From contig NZ_CP107549.1 of NCBI RefSeq assembly GCF_025837155.1, positions 744,001 through 808,000 on the forward strand: DNA of 64,000 nucleotides, written 5' to 3'. The notes beneath the pieces were generated by a model, which did not search any database, was not told the origin of the DNA, and worked only from the letters and a program-made list of their open reading frames with translations. The position numbers and the translations under genes are program-made. Below are positions 29,518 through 39,860 of the stretch, piece after piece. This stretch comes from Pseudomonas sp. Z8(2022) (GTDB taxonomy: Bacteria > Pseudomonadota > Gammaproteobacteria > Pseudomonadales > Pseudomonadaceae). Each line of letters begins with the position of its first letter. Position 1 is the stretch's first letter.

Positions 29518-29973
29518 CTATTCGTCGCCTGCATAAGGGTCGGGATGACCCAGTTCGGCGAGCAATTGACGTTCCAGTTCTTCCATCTCGAGGGCTTCTT
29601 CTTCCTCGATATGGTCATAGCCAAGCAGGTGCAGGCAACCGTGGATCACCAGGTGGGCCCAGTGCGCCTCCAGTGTCTTGCCTTGCTCGGCTGCTTCGCG
29701 CTCGACCACCGGTACGCAGATCACCAGGTCGCCCAGCAGCGGAATATCCAGAATCCCGTCGGGAATCTCGGCGGGGAAGGACAGCACGTTGGTGGCGTAG
29801 TCCTTGTTCCGCCAGGTGTGGTTCAGCTCGCGGCCTTCGGCCTCGTCGACCAGGCGGATGGTCAGCTCGGAATCGGCCGTGCGCTGGCGCAGGGCCAGTT
29901 CGCACCAGCGGCGCAGTTGCGTTTCGTCCGGGTGCTGGCCGTTAGTGGCCAGTTGCAGGTCCAGTTCAAGCAT
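29518..29973 (-). CDS. ybeY: Endoribonuclease YbeY (rRNA maturation factor)
   Basis: YbeY is a metal-dependent single-strand RNase needed for 16S rRNA 3'-end processing and 70S quality control. The 151-residue protein has the UPF0054 metal motif [11 protein letters not shown] with three His, preceded by the [17 protein letters not shown] family block. The start overlaps the 3' end of phoH by eight bases. The C-terminus is short and acidic (DPYAGDE). Confidence 0.97.
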   Translation of the reverse strand: MLELDLQLATNGQHPDETQLRRWCELALRQRTADSELTIRLVDEAEGRELNHTWRNKDYATNVLSFPAEIPDGILDIPLLGDLVICVPVVEREAAEQGKTLEAHWAHLVIHGCLHLLGYDHIEEEEALEMEELERQLLAELGHPDPYAGDE

Positions 29974-31003
29974 CGTGGCTGTCGCCCTTGCCGTTCAGGC
30001 GTGCGTCGTGGCGCTCGTAGGCTTCGACGATGCGCTGCACCAGTGGATGGCGCACCACGTCCTTGGGCTTGAAATGGGTGAAGCTGATGCCGGGCACATC
30101 GCGCAGTACTTCGATGACGTGCGCCAGGCCGCTCCTGGTTCCGCGTGGCAGATCGACCTGGGTGATGTCGCCGGTGATCACGGCGGTGGAGCCGAAACCG
30201 ATTCGGGTGAGGAACATCTTCATCTGCTCGACGGTGGTGTTCTGGCTCTCGTCGAGGATGATGAAGCTGTTGTTCAGCGTACGGCCGCGCATGTAGGCCA
30301 GCGGCGCGATCTCGATCACCTGTTTCTCGATCAGCTTGGCCACATGATCGAAGCCGAGCATTTCGTACAGGGCGTCGTACAGCGGGCGCAGGTAGGGATC
30401 GATCTTCTGCGCCAGGTCGCCAGGCAGGAAGCCCAACTTCTCGCCAGCTTCCACGGCCGGGCGTACCAGCAGAATGCGTCGTACCTGCTCGCGCTCCAGC
30501 GCATCTACCGCGCAGGCCACGGCCAGATAGGTCTTGCCGGTACCGGCCGGGCCGATGCCGAAGTTGATGTCGTTGTCGAGGATGGCCTTGACGTAGCGCT
30601 GCTGGTTGGCGCCGCGCGGCTTGATCACGCCCTTCCTGGTGCGCAGTGTCACCTGCGGCAGGTTGCTCGGATTGACCAGTTCCTCGACGCCGGACTCCTG
30701 CAGATACAGGTGCACCAGGTCGGGGGACAGCTCGGTGGCTTTGGTTTCGCGGTACAGCTTGCGCAGCAGGGTTTCGGCGGCGTGAGTCCTGTCGGCGCTG
30801 CCGAGCATCTCGAACTGGTTGCCACGGTTGCGGATTTCCAGGCCGAGGCGCTCTTCGATCAGGCGCAGGTGTTCGTCGAACTGGCCGCAGAGGTTGGCGA
30901 AACGGCGGGCCTCGAAAGGTTCGAGGGTGAAGCGATGAGGTTCTGAAGAGGCGTTCAAGGTGATGGAGTGATCGTCACTTGTCTGGGTATGGAAAAGCAG
31001 CAT
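29966..31003 (-). CDS. ybeZ: PhoH-like ATPase (YbeZ)
   Basis: A PhoH-family P-loop NTPase that interacts with YbeY and probably remodels RNA. Walker A is [12 protein letters not shown], with [17 protein letters not shown] and the Walker-B-like [11 protein letters not shown]. The start is uncertain. The ATG at 31003 gives 345 residues with a weak N-terminus ([13 protein letters not shown]); a TTG at 30958 gives [14 protein letters not shown], which looks closer to homologues. It overlaps ybeY by eight bases. Confidence 0.93.
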   Translation of the reverse strand: MLLFHTQTSDDHSITLNASSEPHRFTLEPFEARRFANLCGQFDEHLRLIEERLGLEIRNRGNQFEMLGSADRTHAAETLLRKLYRETKATELSPDLVHLYLQESGVEELVNPSNLPQVTLRTRKGVIKPRGANQQRYVKAILDNDINFGIGPAGTGKTYLAVACAVDALEREQVRRILLVRPAVEAGEKLGFLPGDLAQKIDPYLRPLYDALYEMLGFDHVAKLIEKQVIEIAPLAYMRGRTLNNSFIILDESQNTTVEQMKMFLTRIGFGSTAVITGDITQVDLPRGTRSGLAHVIEVLRDVPGISFTHFKPKDVVRHPLVQRIVEAYERHDARLNGKGDSHDA

Positions 31004-31045
31004 AACGCCGGTCGCCCACAACGCAAAGTGTGGGCGACTCAGGCT

Positions 31046-32389
31046 TTAGTGCAGGGTGTCGGTATCCAGCAGGGTGCCGCGCAGGGAGTGAGGCAGCGCA
31101 TCGTCAATGTGCACGTCGACGAACTGGCCGATCAGGCGCGGGTTGTCGCAGCGGAAGTTGACGATGCGGTTCTGCTCGGTGCGGCCCTGGAGCATGCCCG
31201 GGTCCTTCTTCGAATAGTCGCTGACCAGTATGCGCTGCACCGTGCCGACCATGCGCCGGCTGTTCTCGAAGCCGTTCTGGTTGATGCGGTGCTGCAGCAG
31301 AGCCAGGCGCTGCTTCTTCACGTCTTCCGGGGTCTCGTCGACCAGATCGGCGGCCGGGGTGCCGGGGCGCGAGCTGTAGATGAAGGAGAAGGAGAAGTCG
31401 AAGCCGACGTCCTCGATCAGCTTCATGGTCTGCTCGAAATCCTTCTCGGTCTCGCCGGGGAAGCCGACGATGAAGTCCGAGCTGATCAGGATGTCGGGCA
31501 CCGCCGCACGCAGCTTGCGAATGCGCGACTTGTATTCCAGTGCGGTGTGGTTGCGCTTCATCGCCGCGAGGATGCGGTCGGAGCCGGACTGCACCGGCAG
31601 GTGCAGGTATTTCACCAGCTGCGGAATTTCGGCATGGGCCTGGATGATCGCGTCGGAGAACTCCAGCGGGTGGCTGGTGGTGTAGCGGATGCGTTCGACG
31701 CCATCGAGGGCGGCGACGGCGTGCAGCAGTTCGGCGAAGTCGGCGATATGGCCGTCCGGGGCTTCGCCGCGATAGCCATTGACGTTCTGCCCGAGCAGGG
31801 TGATTTCCTTCACGCCCTTCTCGGTCAGGGAGGCGATCTCCATCAGCACGTCGGCCAGTGGTCGGCTGACTTCCTCGCCACGGGTATAGGGCACCACGCA
31901 GAAGGTGCAGTACTTGCTGCAGCCTTCCATCACCGAAACGAAGGCGCTGGGGCCATCGACGCGCGGCTCGGGCAGGCGGTCGAACTTCTCGATCTCGGGG
32001 AAGCTGATATCGACCTGTGCGGTCTTGGTCACGCGGGCGGCGTCGATCATTTCCGGCAGGCGGTGCAGGGTCTGCGGGCCGAATACCACGTCGACATAGG
32101 GCGCGCGATCGCGGATCGCCGCGCCTTCCTGGCTCGCTACGCAGCCGCCGACGCCGATCACCAGATCCGGGTTGGCCTGCTTCAGCTCGCGCCAGCGGCC
32201 GAGCTGGGAGAACACCTTGTCCTGCGCCTTTTCGCGAATCGAGCAGGTATTGAGCAGGATCACGTCGGCTTCTTCGGGTTTTTCCGTGACCTCCAGAGCC
32301 TGATGCTCACCCAGCAGGTCGACCATGCGCGAGCTGTCGTACTCGTTCATCTGGCAACCGTGGGTTTCGATATAGAGCTTCTTGGTCAT
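31046..32389 (-). CDS. miaB: tRNA-2-methylthio-N6-dimethylallyladenosine synthase
   Basis: MiaB adds the 2-methylthio group to i6A37 of tRNAs. The 447-residue methylthiotransferase has the N-terminal cluster Cys ([11 protein letters not shown], Cys12; NTCSIRE; GGCVAS), the radical-SAM triad CSKYCTFC, and a C-terminal TRAM domain. I take the ATG at 32389 ([11 protein letters not shown]), the family start; upstream in-frame sequence is not conserved. A TATAAT on the same strand sits about 35 bases upstream. Confidence 0.97.
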   Translation of the reverse strand: MTKKLYIETHGCQMNEYDSSRMVDLLGEHQALEVTEKPEEADVILLNTCSIREKAQDKVFSQLGRWRELKQANPDLVIGVGGCVASQEGAAIRDRAPYVDVVFGPQTLHRLPEMIDAARVTKTAQVDISFPEIEKFDRLPEPRVDGPSAFVSVMEGCSKYCTFCVVPYTRGEEVSRPLADVLMEIASLTEKGVKEITLLGQNVNGYRGEAPDGHIADFAELLHAVAALDGVERIRYTTSHPLEFSDAIIQAHAEIPQLVKYLHLPVQSGSDRILAAMKRNHTALEYKSRIRKLRAAVPDILISSDFIVGFPGETEKDFEQTMKLIEDVGFDFSFSFIYSSRPGTPAADLVDETPEDVKKQRLALLQHRINQNGFENSRRMVGTVQRILVSDYSKKDPGMLQGRTEQNRIVNFRCDNPRLIGQFVDVHIDDALPHSLRGTLLDTDTLH

Positions 32390-32692
32390 GGCACTGTCTG
32401 AGGTGGTTAAAAAATGACCGCGCATTATAGGCGGCTGCCAAGGGCGACGCCACCGCTCGGCGTGCTCTTCAGAAAATCTGCCTGAAACCAATCCGATATC
32501 TCTCGACAGATATGGACTGTAGAACGTGCTCGCGAAGCAGTACGCCATCGACGTCTCGATAGATCGTGGTGCCGCTAGGTTCGGATGCTACAGCGCTCTG
32601 CTCGCTGCACTCGAGAGGCGGGCGCTCTGTAGGGTGACGTTTCCGGCCTTGTGCTATCCTGCGCGCCCCGTTTTTCCTGACTTCGAGTCTCC
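32390..32692. other. Intergenic region between divergent miaB and the DUF1820 gene
   Basis: The 303 bases hold a reverse-strand TATAAT (32429-32424) suited to miaB and a short AT-rich inverted repeat, ATATCT-CTCGAC-AGATAT (32496-32513), that could be an operator. A TATCCT about 40 bases before the DUF1820 start may be its -10. I see no ORF, tRNA or clear structured RNA. Confidence 0.4.
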
Positions 32693-33016
32693 ATGAGCAA
32701 GCGCGATCCCATCTACAAGGTGATTTTCCTCAACCAGGGCCAGGTATACGAGATGTATGCCAAGCAGATCTACCAGAGCGATCTGTGGGGTTTTCTGGAA
32801 GTGGAGGAGTTCGTCTTCGGCGAGCGTAGCCAACTGGTGGTCGACCCCAGCGAGGAGAAGCTCAAGGCGCAATTCGAGGGGGTTGTACGCAGCTTCGTGC
32901 CGATGCACGCGATCATCCGCATCGACGAGGTGGAGCGCCTGGGCACGGCCAAGATCAGTGAGGCCAAGGGTGGCGGCAACGTGATGCCGTTCCCCATGCC
33001 GATGCCGGAGAAGTAA
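32693..33016 (+). CDS. DUF1820 family protein
   Basis: A 107-residue soluble protein beginning MSKRDPIYKVIFLNQGQVYE, which matches the DUF1820 family found in gammaproteobacteria; its role is unknown. It ends with a short Pro/Met tail (PFPMPMPEK). No catalytic motif is evident. It converges on the Sel1-repeat gene and is divergent from miaB. Confidence 0.88.
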   Translation: MSKRDPIYKVIFLNQGQVYEMYAKQIYQSDLWGFLEVEEFVFGERSQLVVDPSEEKLKAQFEGVVRSFVPMHAIIRIDEVERLGTAKISEAKGGGNVMPFPMPMPEK

Positions 33017-33051
33017 GCGAACACTCGCAGGGCGTACTGGCGCCCCGGCGT

Positions 33052-33600
33052 TCAAGGCAGTGGCGAGAAGGGCGAGCGGCCTTCGGCGGTCTGCAGTTCC
33101 AGCAGGTAGCTGCGGAAGATCTGCCCCAGCACCTGGCTGGCAATCTCCAGTTCATCACGACGCATCTGCGCCGATACCAGATCGGCGCTGTCCATGGCTT
33201 CGTCCGAGCCATTGACCGATGCCATCTTCAGGACGATGTAGGCCTGCACGTTGTTGGCCGGTACGCCTTCACCGCGGAAGAACATGGTGCCCAGACGCAG
33301 CTGCGCTTCGGCGTGGCCCTGCAGCGAGGCGCGTTCGAACCAGGTCAGGGCCTGCTTGAAGTCGCGCGGGGTACGTTTGCCGTCGTAGTAGTACTCGCCC
33401 AGCTCAAAGGCCGCCTGCATGTTGCCGGCGCGCGCCATTTCCTGGCAGCTGGCCAGGGCGTCGGGCATTTCTTCGGGGGAGGCGTTGAGCGTGCAGCTGC
33501 CGCTGGCGGGGATCAGCAGGGAGTTGCCGCCTGCGTACGCAAACAGCGGGAGGAAAAGCAACAGGCAGCCCAGGGACAGGGTGCGGCCGGTGCGGTTCAT
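33052..33600 (-). CDS. Exported Sel1/TPR-repeat protein
   Basis: The 182-residue protein has a Sec signal (LGCLLLFLPLFAYAGG) and two Sel1-type repeats (AAFELGEYYYDGKRTPRDFKQA; AEAQLRLGTMFFRGEGVP), so it is probably periplasmic and acts as a protein-protein scaffold. The end is a helical segment. Such proteins have varied partners; none can be named here. It precedes, on the same strand, the membrane protein gene at 33707-34339 only by orientation, with a 106-base gap. Confidence 0.8.
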   Translation of the reverse strand: MNRTGRTLSLGCLLLFLPLFAYAGGNSLLIPASGSCTLNASPEEMPDALASCQEMARAGNMQAAFELGEYYYDGKRTPRDFKQALTWFERASLQGHAEAQLRLGTMFFRGEGVPANNVQAYIVLKMASVNGSDEAMDSADLVSAQMRRDELEIASQVLGQIFRSYLLELQTAEGRSPFSPLP

Positions 33601-33706
33601 CTGGATAACGGGACCTCGGCAGTTCAGGGCGGGTGACATGCCCGGTCGGCGCAAAGTGTGCCGACCGTCGCATTATGGAATAAACCGCCTGCCTGTTACA
33701 AAGGCT

Positions 33707-34339
33707 TTACCCGGCGCGCTGCGTGGCGCTGCCCGGCAGGTTCAGCAGCAGCCACGCCAGCAGCGGATAGGCTGGTGCCAGCAGCACGTGGAACAGGTCT
33801 ACGCGGCGCAGTGGCCCGATCACACCTTCGGTACCGACCGCCAGGCCGGCCAGGAGAAACAGGCCGACTACCAGGGCGGCGACTGCCGCAGGTGCGCGGC
33901 GCGGCCACTGCATGGCGCCGGCATAGAGAATCAGCACCAGCGTGGCCAGATTAAGTGCCAGGCGATAGTCCTGCAGATAGCCAAGCTGGCGGAAAAGTTC
34001 AAAGAAGGCGCACAGACCAAGCAGGATGCGCCCCCAGTTCGGCCGGCTCCAGACCCAGCTCCGCCCCAGTGCCAATGCCGCGGCGCCGAGCAGCGGCAGG
34101 CCGAGAAAGCTGCTGGCCTGTGACAGCCATAGATGTGCGGCCTGCCAGCTCGGGTCGAAGCCATAGCGGACTACGCCGACGCAGGCCGCCGCAGTCGGCA
34201 GCAGGAAGCCGAGCAGGGCGCAGAACAGTGCGGGCTGATCGCTTTCGCTGTAACGCCCGCGTGCCCGGCCGATCAGCCAGACACAGGCGGCGCATGCCAG
34301 GGCCAGCAGTGCATCACTGAAGGCGGTGCTGTACTGCAT
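33707..34339 (-). CDS. Hypothetical polytopic membrane protein
   Basis: The 210-residue product has about six or seven hydrophobic segments (e.g. ALLALACAACVWLIG, LLGFLLPTAAACVGVV, LNLATLVLILYAGA, AAVAALVVGLFLLAGLA) and few charged residues. I do not recognise the family. The start ATG overlaps the hemL stop, so it is likely translated with hemL. A role near haem synthesis is only a guess from position. Confidence 0.7.
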   Translation of the reverse strand: MQYSTAFSDALLALACAACVWLIGRARGRYSESDQPALFCALLGFLLPTAAACVGVVRYGFDPSWQAAHLWLSQASSFLGLPLLGAAALALGRSWVWSRPNWGRILLGLCAFFELFRQLGYLQDYRLALNLATLVLILYAGAMQWPRRAPAAVAALVVGLFLLAGLAVGTEGVIGPLRRVDLFHVLLAPAYPLLAWLLLNLPGSATQRAG

Positions 34340-35628
34340 CAGGCTTTTTTCAGCTCGCTGAAAGCGCGCTCGGCGGCGGCGAGGGTGATTTCCAGCTCCC
34401 TGTCGCCATGGGCGATGGAGGTGAAACCGGCCTCGAAGGCGCTCGGTGCCAGGTACACGCCGCCATCGAGCATCAGGTGGAAGAAGCGGTTGAAGCGCTC
34501 GCTGTCGCTGGCCATCACATCGGCGAAGGTGACGATGTCGTCGGCGCCGCTGAAATACAGGCCGAACATGCCGCCAGCCTGGGTGGTGACGAATGGGATG
34601 CCGGCAGCATCGGCGCGCTGTTGCAGGCCATCGAGCATGCGCGTGGTGTAGTCGGTCAGCTCGCTATGGAAGCCCGGGCGGCTGATCAGTTTCAGGGTGG
34701 TCAGCCCGGCGGCCATGGCCAGCGGGTTGCCCGACAGCGTGCCGGCCTGGTAGACCGGGCCAAGCGGGGCGATGCATTCCATGATCGCGCGCTTGCCGCC
34801 GAAGCAGCCGACCGGCATGCCGCCACCGATGATCTTGCCGAAGGTGGAAAGGTCCGGGGTGACGCCGTAGTGCGCCTGGGCCCCACCGAGGGCGACACGG
34901 AAGCCGGTCATCACTTCGTCGAAGATCAGCACCACACCGTGCTTGTCGCACTGCTCGCGCAGGCCCTGGAGAAAGCCGGGCGCCGGCGGTACGCAGTTCA
35001 TGTTGCCGGCCACCGGCTCGACGATGATGCAGGCGACTTCCTGGCCGACCTGCGCCAGGCACTCGGCCACGGCGTCGATGTCGTTGAACGGCAGGGTCAG
35101 GGTGTGCTTGGCGAAGGCCGCCGGCACGCCCGCGGAATTCGGCACACCCTGGGTCAGGGCGCCGGAGCCGGCCTTGACCAGCAGGCTGTCGGAGTGGCCG
35201 TGGTAGCAGCCCTCGAACTTGATGATGCTGTCGCGGCCGGTGTAGCCGCGGGCCAGACGAATGGCGCTCATGGTCGCCTCGGTGCCGGAACTGACCATGC
35301 GCACCATTTCCATCGACGGCACCAGCGAGCAGACCAGTTCGGCCATCTCGGTTTCCAGCGCGGTCGGCGCACCGTAGGACAGACCGTGCTCCAGTTGGCG
35401 GCGTACCGAGTCGAGCACGTCCGGGTGGCTGTGGCCGAGGATCATCGGGCCCCAGGAGCCGACGTAGTCGACGTAGCGTTTGTCGTCTTCATCCAGCACG
35501 TAGGCGCCTTCGGCGTGCTTGAAGAACAGTGGCGTGCCGCCGACGCTACGGAAGGCGCGTACTGGCGAGTTGACGCCGCCGGGGATGTGCTTCTGGGCGT
35601 TGGCGAAGAGGATTTCGGAGCGGGACAT
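34339..35628 (-). CDS. hemL: Glutamate-1-semialdehyde 2,1-aminomutase
   Basis: HemL converts glutamate-1-semialdehyde to 5-aminolevulinate, the tetrapyrrole precursor. The 429-residue PLP enzyme has [12 protein letters not shown] near the start, [26 protein letters not shown], and the PLP-lysine segment [13 protein letters not shown] take the ATG at 35628 ([12 protein letters not shown]). It is 23 bases downstream of thiE on the same strand, an order conserved in pseudomonads. Confidence 0.97.
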   Translation of the reverse strand: MSRSEILFANAQKHIPGGVNSPVRAFRSVGGTPLFFKHAEGAYVLDEDDKRYVDYVGSWGPMILGHSHPDVLDSVRRQLEHGLSYGAPTALETEMAELVCSLVPSMEMVRMVSSGTEATMSAIRLARGYTGRDSIIKFEGCYHGHSDSLLVKAGSGALTQGVPNSAGVPAAFAKHTLTLPFNDIDAVAECLAQVGQEVACIIVEPVAGNMNCVPPAPGFLQGLREQCDKHGVVLIFDEVMTGFRVALGGAQAHYGVTPDLSTFGKIIGGGMPVGCFGGKRAIMECIAPLGPVYQAGTLSGNPLAMAAGLTTLKLISRPGFHSELTDYTTRMLDGLQQRADAAGIPFVTTQAGGMFGLYFSGADDIVTFADVMASDSERFNRFFHLMLDGGVYLAPSAFEAGFTSIAHGDRELEITLAAAERAFSELKKA

Positions 35629-35651
35629 GGCGGGTTCTCTCTGAAAATGGA

Positions 35652-36275
35652 TCAATCGAACAGCGCGGCGAAGGCGCGGGCGCGGTCTTCCACCTCGAGG
35701 GCGGAGTCCGCAGCGAACAGGGCGTGGATCACGGCGACCATGCTGGCGCCGCGGGCGATCAGGCCGGGCGCGGTGTCCAGGGTCACGCCGCCGATGGCGA
35801 CGATGGGCTGGGCGAAACGCGCGCGGGCCTGATCGAGCAGTTCCACGGTGGCCGCGGGCGCGCCGGGCTTGGTGTTGGAATTGAAGAAGCGCCCGAAGGC
35901 GATATAGCTGGCCCCTTCGGCGACCGCGCGTTCGGCTAGCTCGAGCTGGGCATGGCAGGTGCCGCCGATCACGACATCGCTGCCCAGGCGGGTGCGAGCA
36001 GCGGCCAGTGAGCCGTCGCTCTGCCCCAGGTGCAGGCCGACGCCCAGGCGGGCGGCCAGTTCCAGGTCGTCATTGATGATCAACGTGGCGCCGTGGCGCT
36101 GGCAGAGTTCGGCGAGCGCCTGCGCTTCATCGAAACGGCGCTGGGCATCTGCGGATTTGTCGCGGTACTGCAGCAGGCGCGCACCGCCAACCAGCGCTGC
36201 TTCGGCATAAGGCAGCAGCCTGCCGCCGGCCAGCAGCGGCGTGTCGGTGATGGCGTAGAGACCGCGCAGGTTCAT
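35652..36275 (-). CDS. thiE: Thiamine-phosphate synthase
   Basis: ThiE couples HMP-pyrophosphate with the thiazole phosphate to make thiamine monophosphate. The 207-residue TIM barrel begins [11 protein letters not shown] and has [28 protein letters not shown]-like (GLHLGQSDG), [13 protein letters not shown] and PIVAIGGVT. Its start overlaps the thiD stop by four bases (ATGA), so the two thiamine genes are coupled. No TPP riboswitch is visible upstream of thiD. Confidence 0.96.
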   Translation of the reverse strand: MNLRGLYAITDTPLLAGGRLLPYAEAALVGGARLLQYRDKSADAQRRFDEAQALAELCQRHGATLIINDDLELAARLGVGLHLGQSDGSLAAARTRLGSDVVIGGTCHAQLELAERAVAEGASYIAFGRFFNSNTKPGAPAATVELLDQARARFAQPIVAIGGVTLDTAPGLIARGASMVAVIHALFAADSALEVEDRARAFAALFD

Positions 36276-37069
36276 GCGCCGAAGTCCAGAGGCAGGCGGC
36301 GTGGCACGTACTGGCCGTGGCCGGGTTGCTCGGCGTCGCGCAGGGTGCGCCAGGTGTAATCCAGAGCGCTCTTCACGGCACTGACCAGTTCCTCGCCGAG
36401 GGCCAGGCGCCCGGCCAGGGTGCTGGCCAGAGTGCAGCCGGAGCCGTGATAGCTGCCGGGCAGACGTGCGCAGGTGAAGGTATGACGGCTGCCGTCGCGG
36501 CTGTACAGGCGATTGTGTACCTCGGCTTCGTCGCCATGGCCCCCGGTGATCAGCAGGTGCTCGATGAAGGGCAGCAGCTTTTCCGCGCACTGGTCGGCAG
36601 TGCCTTCCGGCAGTTCGGCGAGGATGCGTGCTTCCGGCAGGTTCGGTGTGGCGATGGTGGACACGGCAAACAGTCGTTCACGCATGGCGTAACCGACATC
36701 GTTCTTGCCCAGCGAACCGCCGCCGCCGGCGCGCAGCACCGGGTCGCAGACCAGCGGTACGCCCGGCAGCCGGCTCATCACTTCGAGCACGTTCTCGACC
36801 ATTTCCACCGAGCCGAGCATGCCCAGCTTGACGGCGGCCACCGGCATGTCGGCGATCACGGCGCGGGCCTGGGCCAGCACCCAGTCGCGGTCGAGCACGC
36901 GGAAGTCGGTGACGTTGACGGTATCCTGCACGGTCAGGGCGGTCACCGTCGGAGCGGCGTGGCAGCCTTGAGCCAGCAGGGCTTCGATATCGGCCTGCAG
37001 GCCGGCACCACCGCTGGGGTCGTGGCCGGACATGCAGAGCACTACGGGGCGGGAGTTTGGCGTTTTCAT
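36272..37069 (-). CDS. thiD: Hydroxymethylpyrimidine (phosphate) kinase
   Basis: ThiD phosphorylates HMP and HMP-P to the pyrophosphate used by ThiE. The 265-residue ribokinase-fold protein has [19 protein letters not shown] near the start, [13 protein letters not shown], and the anion-hole motif [12 protein letters not shown]. The in-frame upstream extension (to 39808) runs through ladS on the other strand and is spurious; ATG 37069 is the start. It is divergent from ladS across a 255-base gap that has a GATGA-CA-TCATC palindrome but no ORF. Confidence 0.95.
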   Translation of the reverse strand: MKTPNSRPVVLCMSGHDPSGGAGLQADIEALLAQGCHAAPTVTALTVQDTVNVTDFRVLDRDWVLAQARAVIADMPVAAVKLGMLGSVEMVENVLEVMSRLPGVPLVCDPVLRAGGGGSLGKNDVGYAMRERLFAVSTIATPNLPEARILAELPEGTADQCAEKLLPFIEHLLITGGHGDEAEVHNRLYSRDGSRHTFTCARLPGSYHGSGCTLASTLAGRLALGEELVSAVKSALDYTWRTLRDAEQPGHGQYVPRRLPLDFGA

Positions 37070-37324
37070 GGTGCGCGAGCTTATCACTAACGACCGCCTG
37101 GTCGCTGCACGGAGTAGGGTGATGGTACCGGTCTGCCGCAGTGGCGTTCGCCAGGGCTGGCCCGGATATATCGATGATGCGCGCTGCAAACTGCTGGCAG
37201 AATCTGGAAAAGCGCTTCGCCAGCCCCTAGAGTAGGGCGATTCGAATACAAGTCTGCCGTGTGTGATGACATCATCGAGGGGAAATGGGGCCCCGATGTC
37301 GTCCGATAGGGTTTGTGGGGTCGT

Positions 37325-39739
37325 ATGTACCGGCTGCTCCTGCTCTTCGTGAGCCTCGTTTTTTCCTCGCTCGTGGGCGCCGTTACCTTCGACGAAAAAA
37401 TGCGCATTCTGCCGCTGGGGCAGAGCATGTACGTCTTCGAGGACGTGCGCGGCGACGCCAGCATCGACGATGTCGCCTCGCCGGCCGTGCAGGGCAGCTT
37501 CCGTCTGCATGACAAACCCGTACTCAATGCCGGTTATTCGCGCTCGGTGTTCTGGCTGCGTCTGGACCTTGAATATCGCCCGGTGCAGGAGCAGGGCGAG
37601 CGTACCTGGCTGCTGGAGCTGGCCTACCCGCCGCTCGATCATCTCGAGCTCTACCTTCCCGGCGAAGACGGCAGTTTCTTCCTCGCGCAGCGTACCGGCG
37701 ACGCACTGCCGTTCGACAGCCGGCAGATTCGCCAGAACAACTACCTGTTCGAGCTCAATCTGCAGCCGGAGCAGAGCAAGCGCATCTATCTGCGCCTGGA
37801 AAGCCAGGGGTCGATCCAGGCGCCGCTGACCCTGTGGGCGCCCACCGCCTATCTGGAAGATCAGCCCGGGCGCATCTATGTGCTCGGCATCATCTATGGC
37901 GTGCTGTTGGTGATGCTGGTCTACAACCTGTTCATCTTTCTCAGTGTCCGCGACACCAGCTACCTCTATTACATCCTCTACATCGCTTCGTTCGGCCTGT
38001 ATCAGATATCGGTCAACGGTGCCGGCATCGAGTTCTTCTGGCCCGACAACCCCTGGTGGGCCAACGCTGCCACGCCGTTCCTGATCGGTTCGGCGGCCCT
38101 GTTCGGCTGCCAGTTCGCGCGCAGTTTCCTGCACACCGGCGAGCACAGCCCCTGGGTCGATCGTCTGCTGCTGCTGCTCATGGTCTGCGGCGCCGTAGTG
38201 ATGATCCTGGCGCTGTGCGTCAGTTATGCAACGGCGTTGCGCCTGGCCACCTACCTGGCGCTGCTGTTCACCGTGGTGATCTTCGCTGCCGGTATTCTTG
38301 CGTGGTTGCGCGGCATGCGGGTGGCGCGCTACTTCATCTTCGCCTGGACCGCCTTTCTCGTCGGGGGAATCGTCAACACACTGATGGTGCTGGGCCATCT
38401 GCCCAACGTCTTCTTCACCATGTATGCCAGTCAGATCGGCTCGGCACTGGAGGTCGGCCTGTTGTCGCTGGCGCTGGCCGATCGTATCAACGCGATGAAG
38501 GAGGAGCGCGCGCGCATCCTTCAGGAAGCCGGACGCAAGCTCGAGGAACTGAACCAGGAGCTGGCCGACAGCAACCGTTTCAAGGACGAGTTTCTCGCCA
38601 CCGTCACCCATGAACTGCGCACGCCGATGAATGGCGTGATCGGCTCGCTGGAACTGATGCAGACGGTGAGGATGGACGTCGAACTGGAGCAGTATCAGAA
38701 GACTGCCGCCGCCTCGGCGCGCGACATGATGCGCATGGTCAACGACATTCTCGTCCTGACCGAGCTGCAGGCCGGCAAGCTCTACCCGCGGCACGAGGCG
38801 TTCAGCCTGCGCGGCCTCTTCGACGGCCTGCGTGCGCAGTACGCACCACGCGCAGCGGACAAGGGGCTTGCCTTCACCCTGGAGCTGGACGACAGCCTGC
38901 CCGACATCCTCGAGGGCGACGCCGGCAAACTGGCCCAGGCGCTGGGCTATCTGCTGGACAACGCCATCAAGTTCACCAGCGAGGGCGGTGTAACGCTGCA
39001 GGTCGGGCGTGTCGGCAATCAGGGCAGTCATCTGCCACTGCGCGTCGAGGTCCGAGACACCGGCATCGGTTTCGCTCACGGAGAGGTCGATCTGTATCAG
39101 CGCTTCCGCCAGCTCGACAGTTCCATGACCCGCAAGTACGGCGGCCTGGGCATCGGTCTGGCGATCTGTCGGCAACTGGTCGATCTGCTTGGCGGCAGTC
39201 TCAGTCACGAGTCGCAGCCCGATGTTGGCAGCTGCTTTCGCCTCAACGTGCCGCTGACCCTGCCGGAGCAGCAACCGGCATCGGTCGTGCGTCTGCCCCA
39301 GCATTCGCCAAGTGGCGTTGCCCAGCGCCAGGCGCAGCAGTGCACGGTGCTGATCGTCGAGGACAACGCGATCAACCAGCTGGTGACGCGCGGCATGCTG
39401 CTCAAGCTCGGCTACCGTGTACGCACCGCCGACAACGGCGCCGAGGCGCTGGCGCTGTTGCGTGAAGAAAGCGTCGATGCCGTGCTGCTGGACTGCCAAA
39501 TGCCGGTAATGGACGGCTTCGCCACCTGTCGCGCGATTCGCGCGCTGCCCGGTTGCGCCGAGCTGCCGGTGCTGGCGATTACCGCGCACAGTCATAGCGG
39601 TGACCGCGAGCGTTGTCTGGCCGCAGGCATGAGCGACTACCTGGCCAAGCCGGTCAAGTTCGAAGCGCTCCGCGTGCTGCTGCACGACTGGGTGCTGTGC
39701 CGCCCCGCATTGGTATCCGGCAGCGCGGCGCCCATCTGA
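37325..39739 (+). CDS. ladS: LadS-type hybrid sensor histidine kinase (7TM-DISM)
   Basis: In P. aeruginosa LadS feeds the Gac/Rsm cascade through GacS and favours biofilm and type VI secretion, responding to calcium. This 804-residue protein has a signal peptide, a periplasmic 7TMR-DISMED2 domain (~25-165), seven transmembrane segments (~180-380), a HisKA domain with H429 (ATVTHELRTPMNG), HATPase (LLDNAIKFT, DTGIGF, GGLGIGLAI) and a receiver with D723 (LLDCQMPVMDGF). It has no HPt domain, as in P. aeruginosa. An upstream GTG (37313) adds four residues. Confidence 0.93.
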   Translation: MYRLLLLFVSLVFSSLVGAVTFDEKMRILPLGQSMYVFEDVRGDASIDDVASPAVQGSFRLHDKPVLNAGYSRSVFWLRLDLEYRPVQEQGERTWLLELAYPPLDHLELYLPGEDGSFFLAQRTGDALPFDSRQIRQNNYLFELNLQPEQSKRIYLRLESQGSIQAPLTLWAPTAYLEDQPGRIYVLGIIYGVLLVMLVYNLFIFLSVRDTSYLYYILYIASFGLYQISVNGAGIEFFWPDNPWWANAATPFLIGSAALFGCQFARSFLHTGEHSPWVDRLLLLLMVCGAVVMILALCVSYATALRLATYLALLFTVVIFAAGILAWLRGMRVARYFIFAWTAFLVGGIVNTLMVLGHLPNVFFTMYASQIGSALEVGLLSLALADRINAMKEERARILQEAGRKLEELNQELADSNRFKDEFLATVTHELRTPMNGVIGSLELMQTVRMDVELEQYQKTAAASARDMMRMVNDILVLTELQAGKLYPRHEAFSLRGLFDGLRAQYAPRAADKGLAFTLELDDSLPDILEGDAGKLAQALGYLLDNAIKFTSEGGVTLQVGRVGNQGSHLPLRVEVRDTGIGFAHGEVDLYQRFRQLDSSMTRKYGGLGIGLAICRQLVDLLGGSLSHESQPDVGSCFRLNVPLTLPEQQPASVVRLPQHSPSGVAQRQAQQCTVLIVEDNAINQLVTRGMLLKLGYRVRTADNGAEALALLREESVDAVLLDCQMPVMDGFATCRAIRALPGCAELPVLAITAHSHSGDRERCLAAGMSDYLAKPVKFEALRVLLHDWVLCRPALVSGSAAPI

Positions 39740-39803
39740 CGACGGGCACCCTGGCCCTCCTGATTCCCGATTCGGCGGCAGATTTGGCCGGATCGTCCCT
39801 TTA

Positions 39804-39860
39804 GCCATGGTCTGAATCCTGATTCACTGCATGTCAGTGAACCAGGATTCAGACCATGGC
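39804..39860. promoter_or_regulatory. 57-bp near-perfect palindrome over the TetR-gene start
   Basis: GCCATGGTCTGAATCCTG (39804-39821) is repeated exactly as its reverse complement at 39843-39860. The inner arms TTCACTG / CAGTGAA (39823-39829, 39835-39841) are also perfect. Only one A/C mismatch and a five-base loop (CATGT) interrupt 25 paired bases. The start codon of the TetR gene (39856) is in the right arm. The inner 19-bp palindrome has the size of a TetR operator; the whole could fold in mRNA and hide the start codon. Confidence 0.8.

Noticed and set aside
37070..37324. Possible TPP riboswitch upstream of thiD
   Set aside because: I looked for the thi-box core (CUGAGA and ACCUGA-like blocks) on the reverse strand and did not see it.
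36272..39808. Reverse-strand frame of 1178 codons
   Set aside because: Only the last 265 codons are real (thiD). The rest is a GC-driven shadow antisense to ladS, which has intact kinase and receiver domains.
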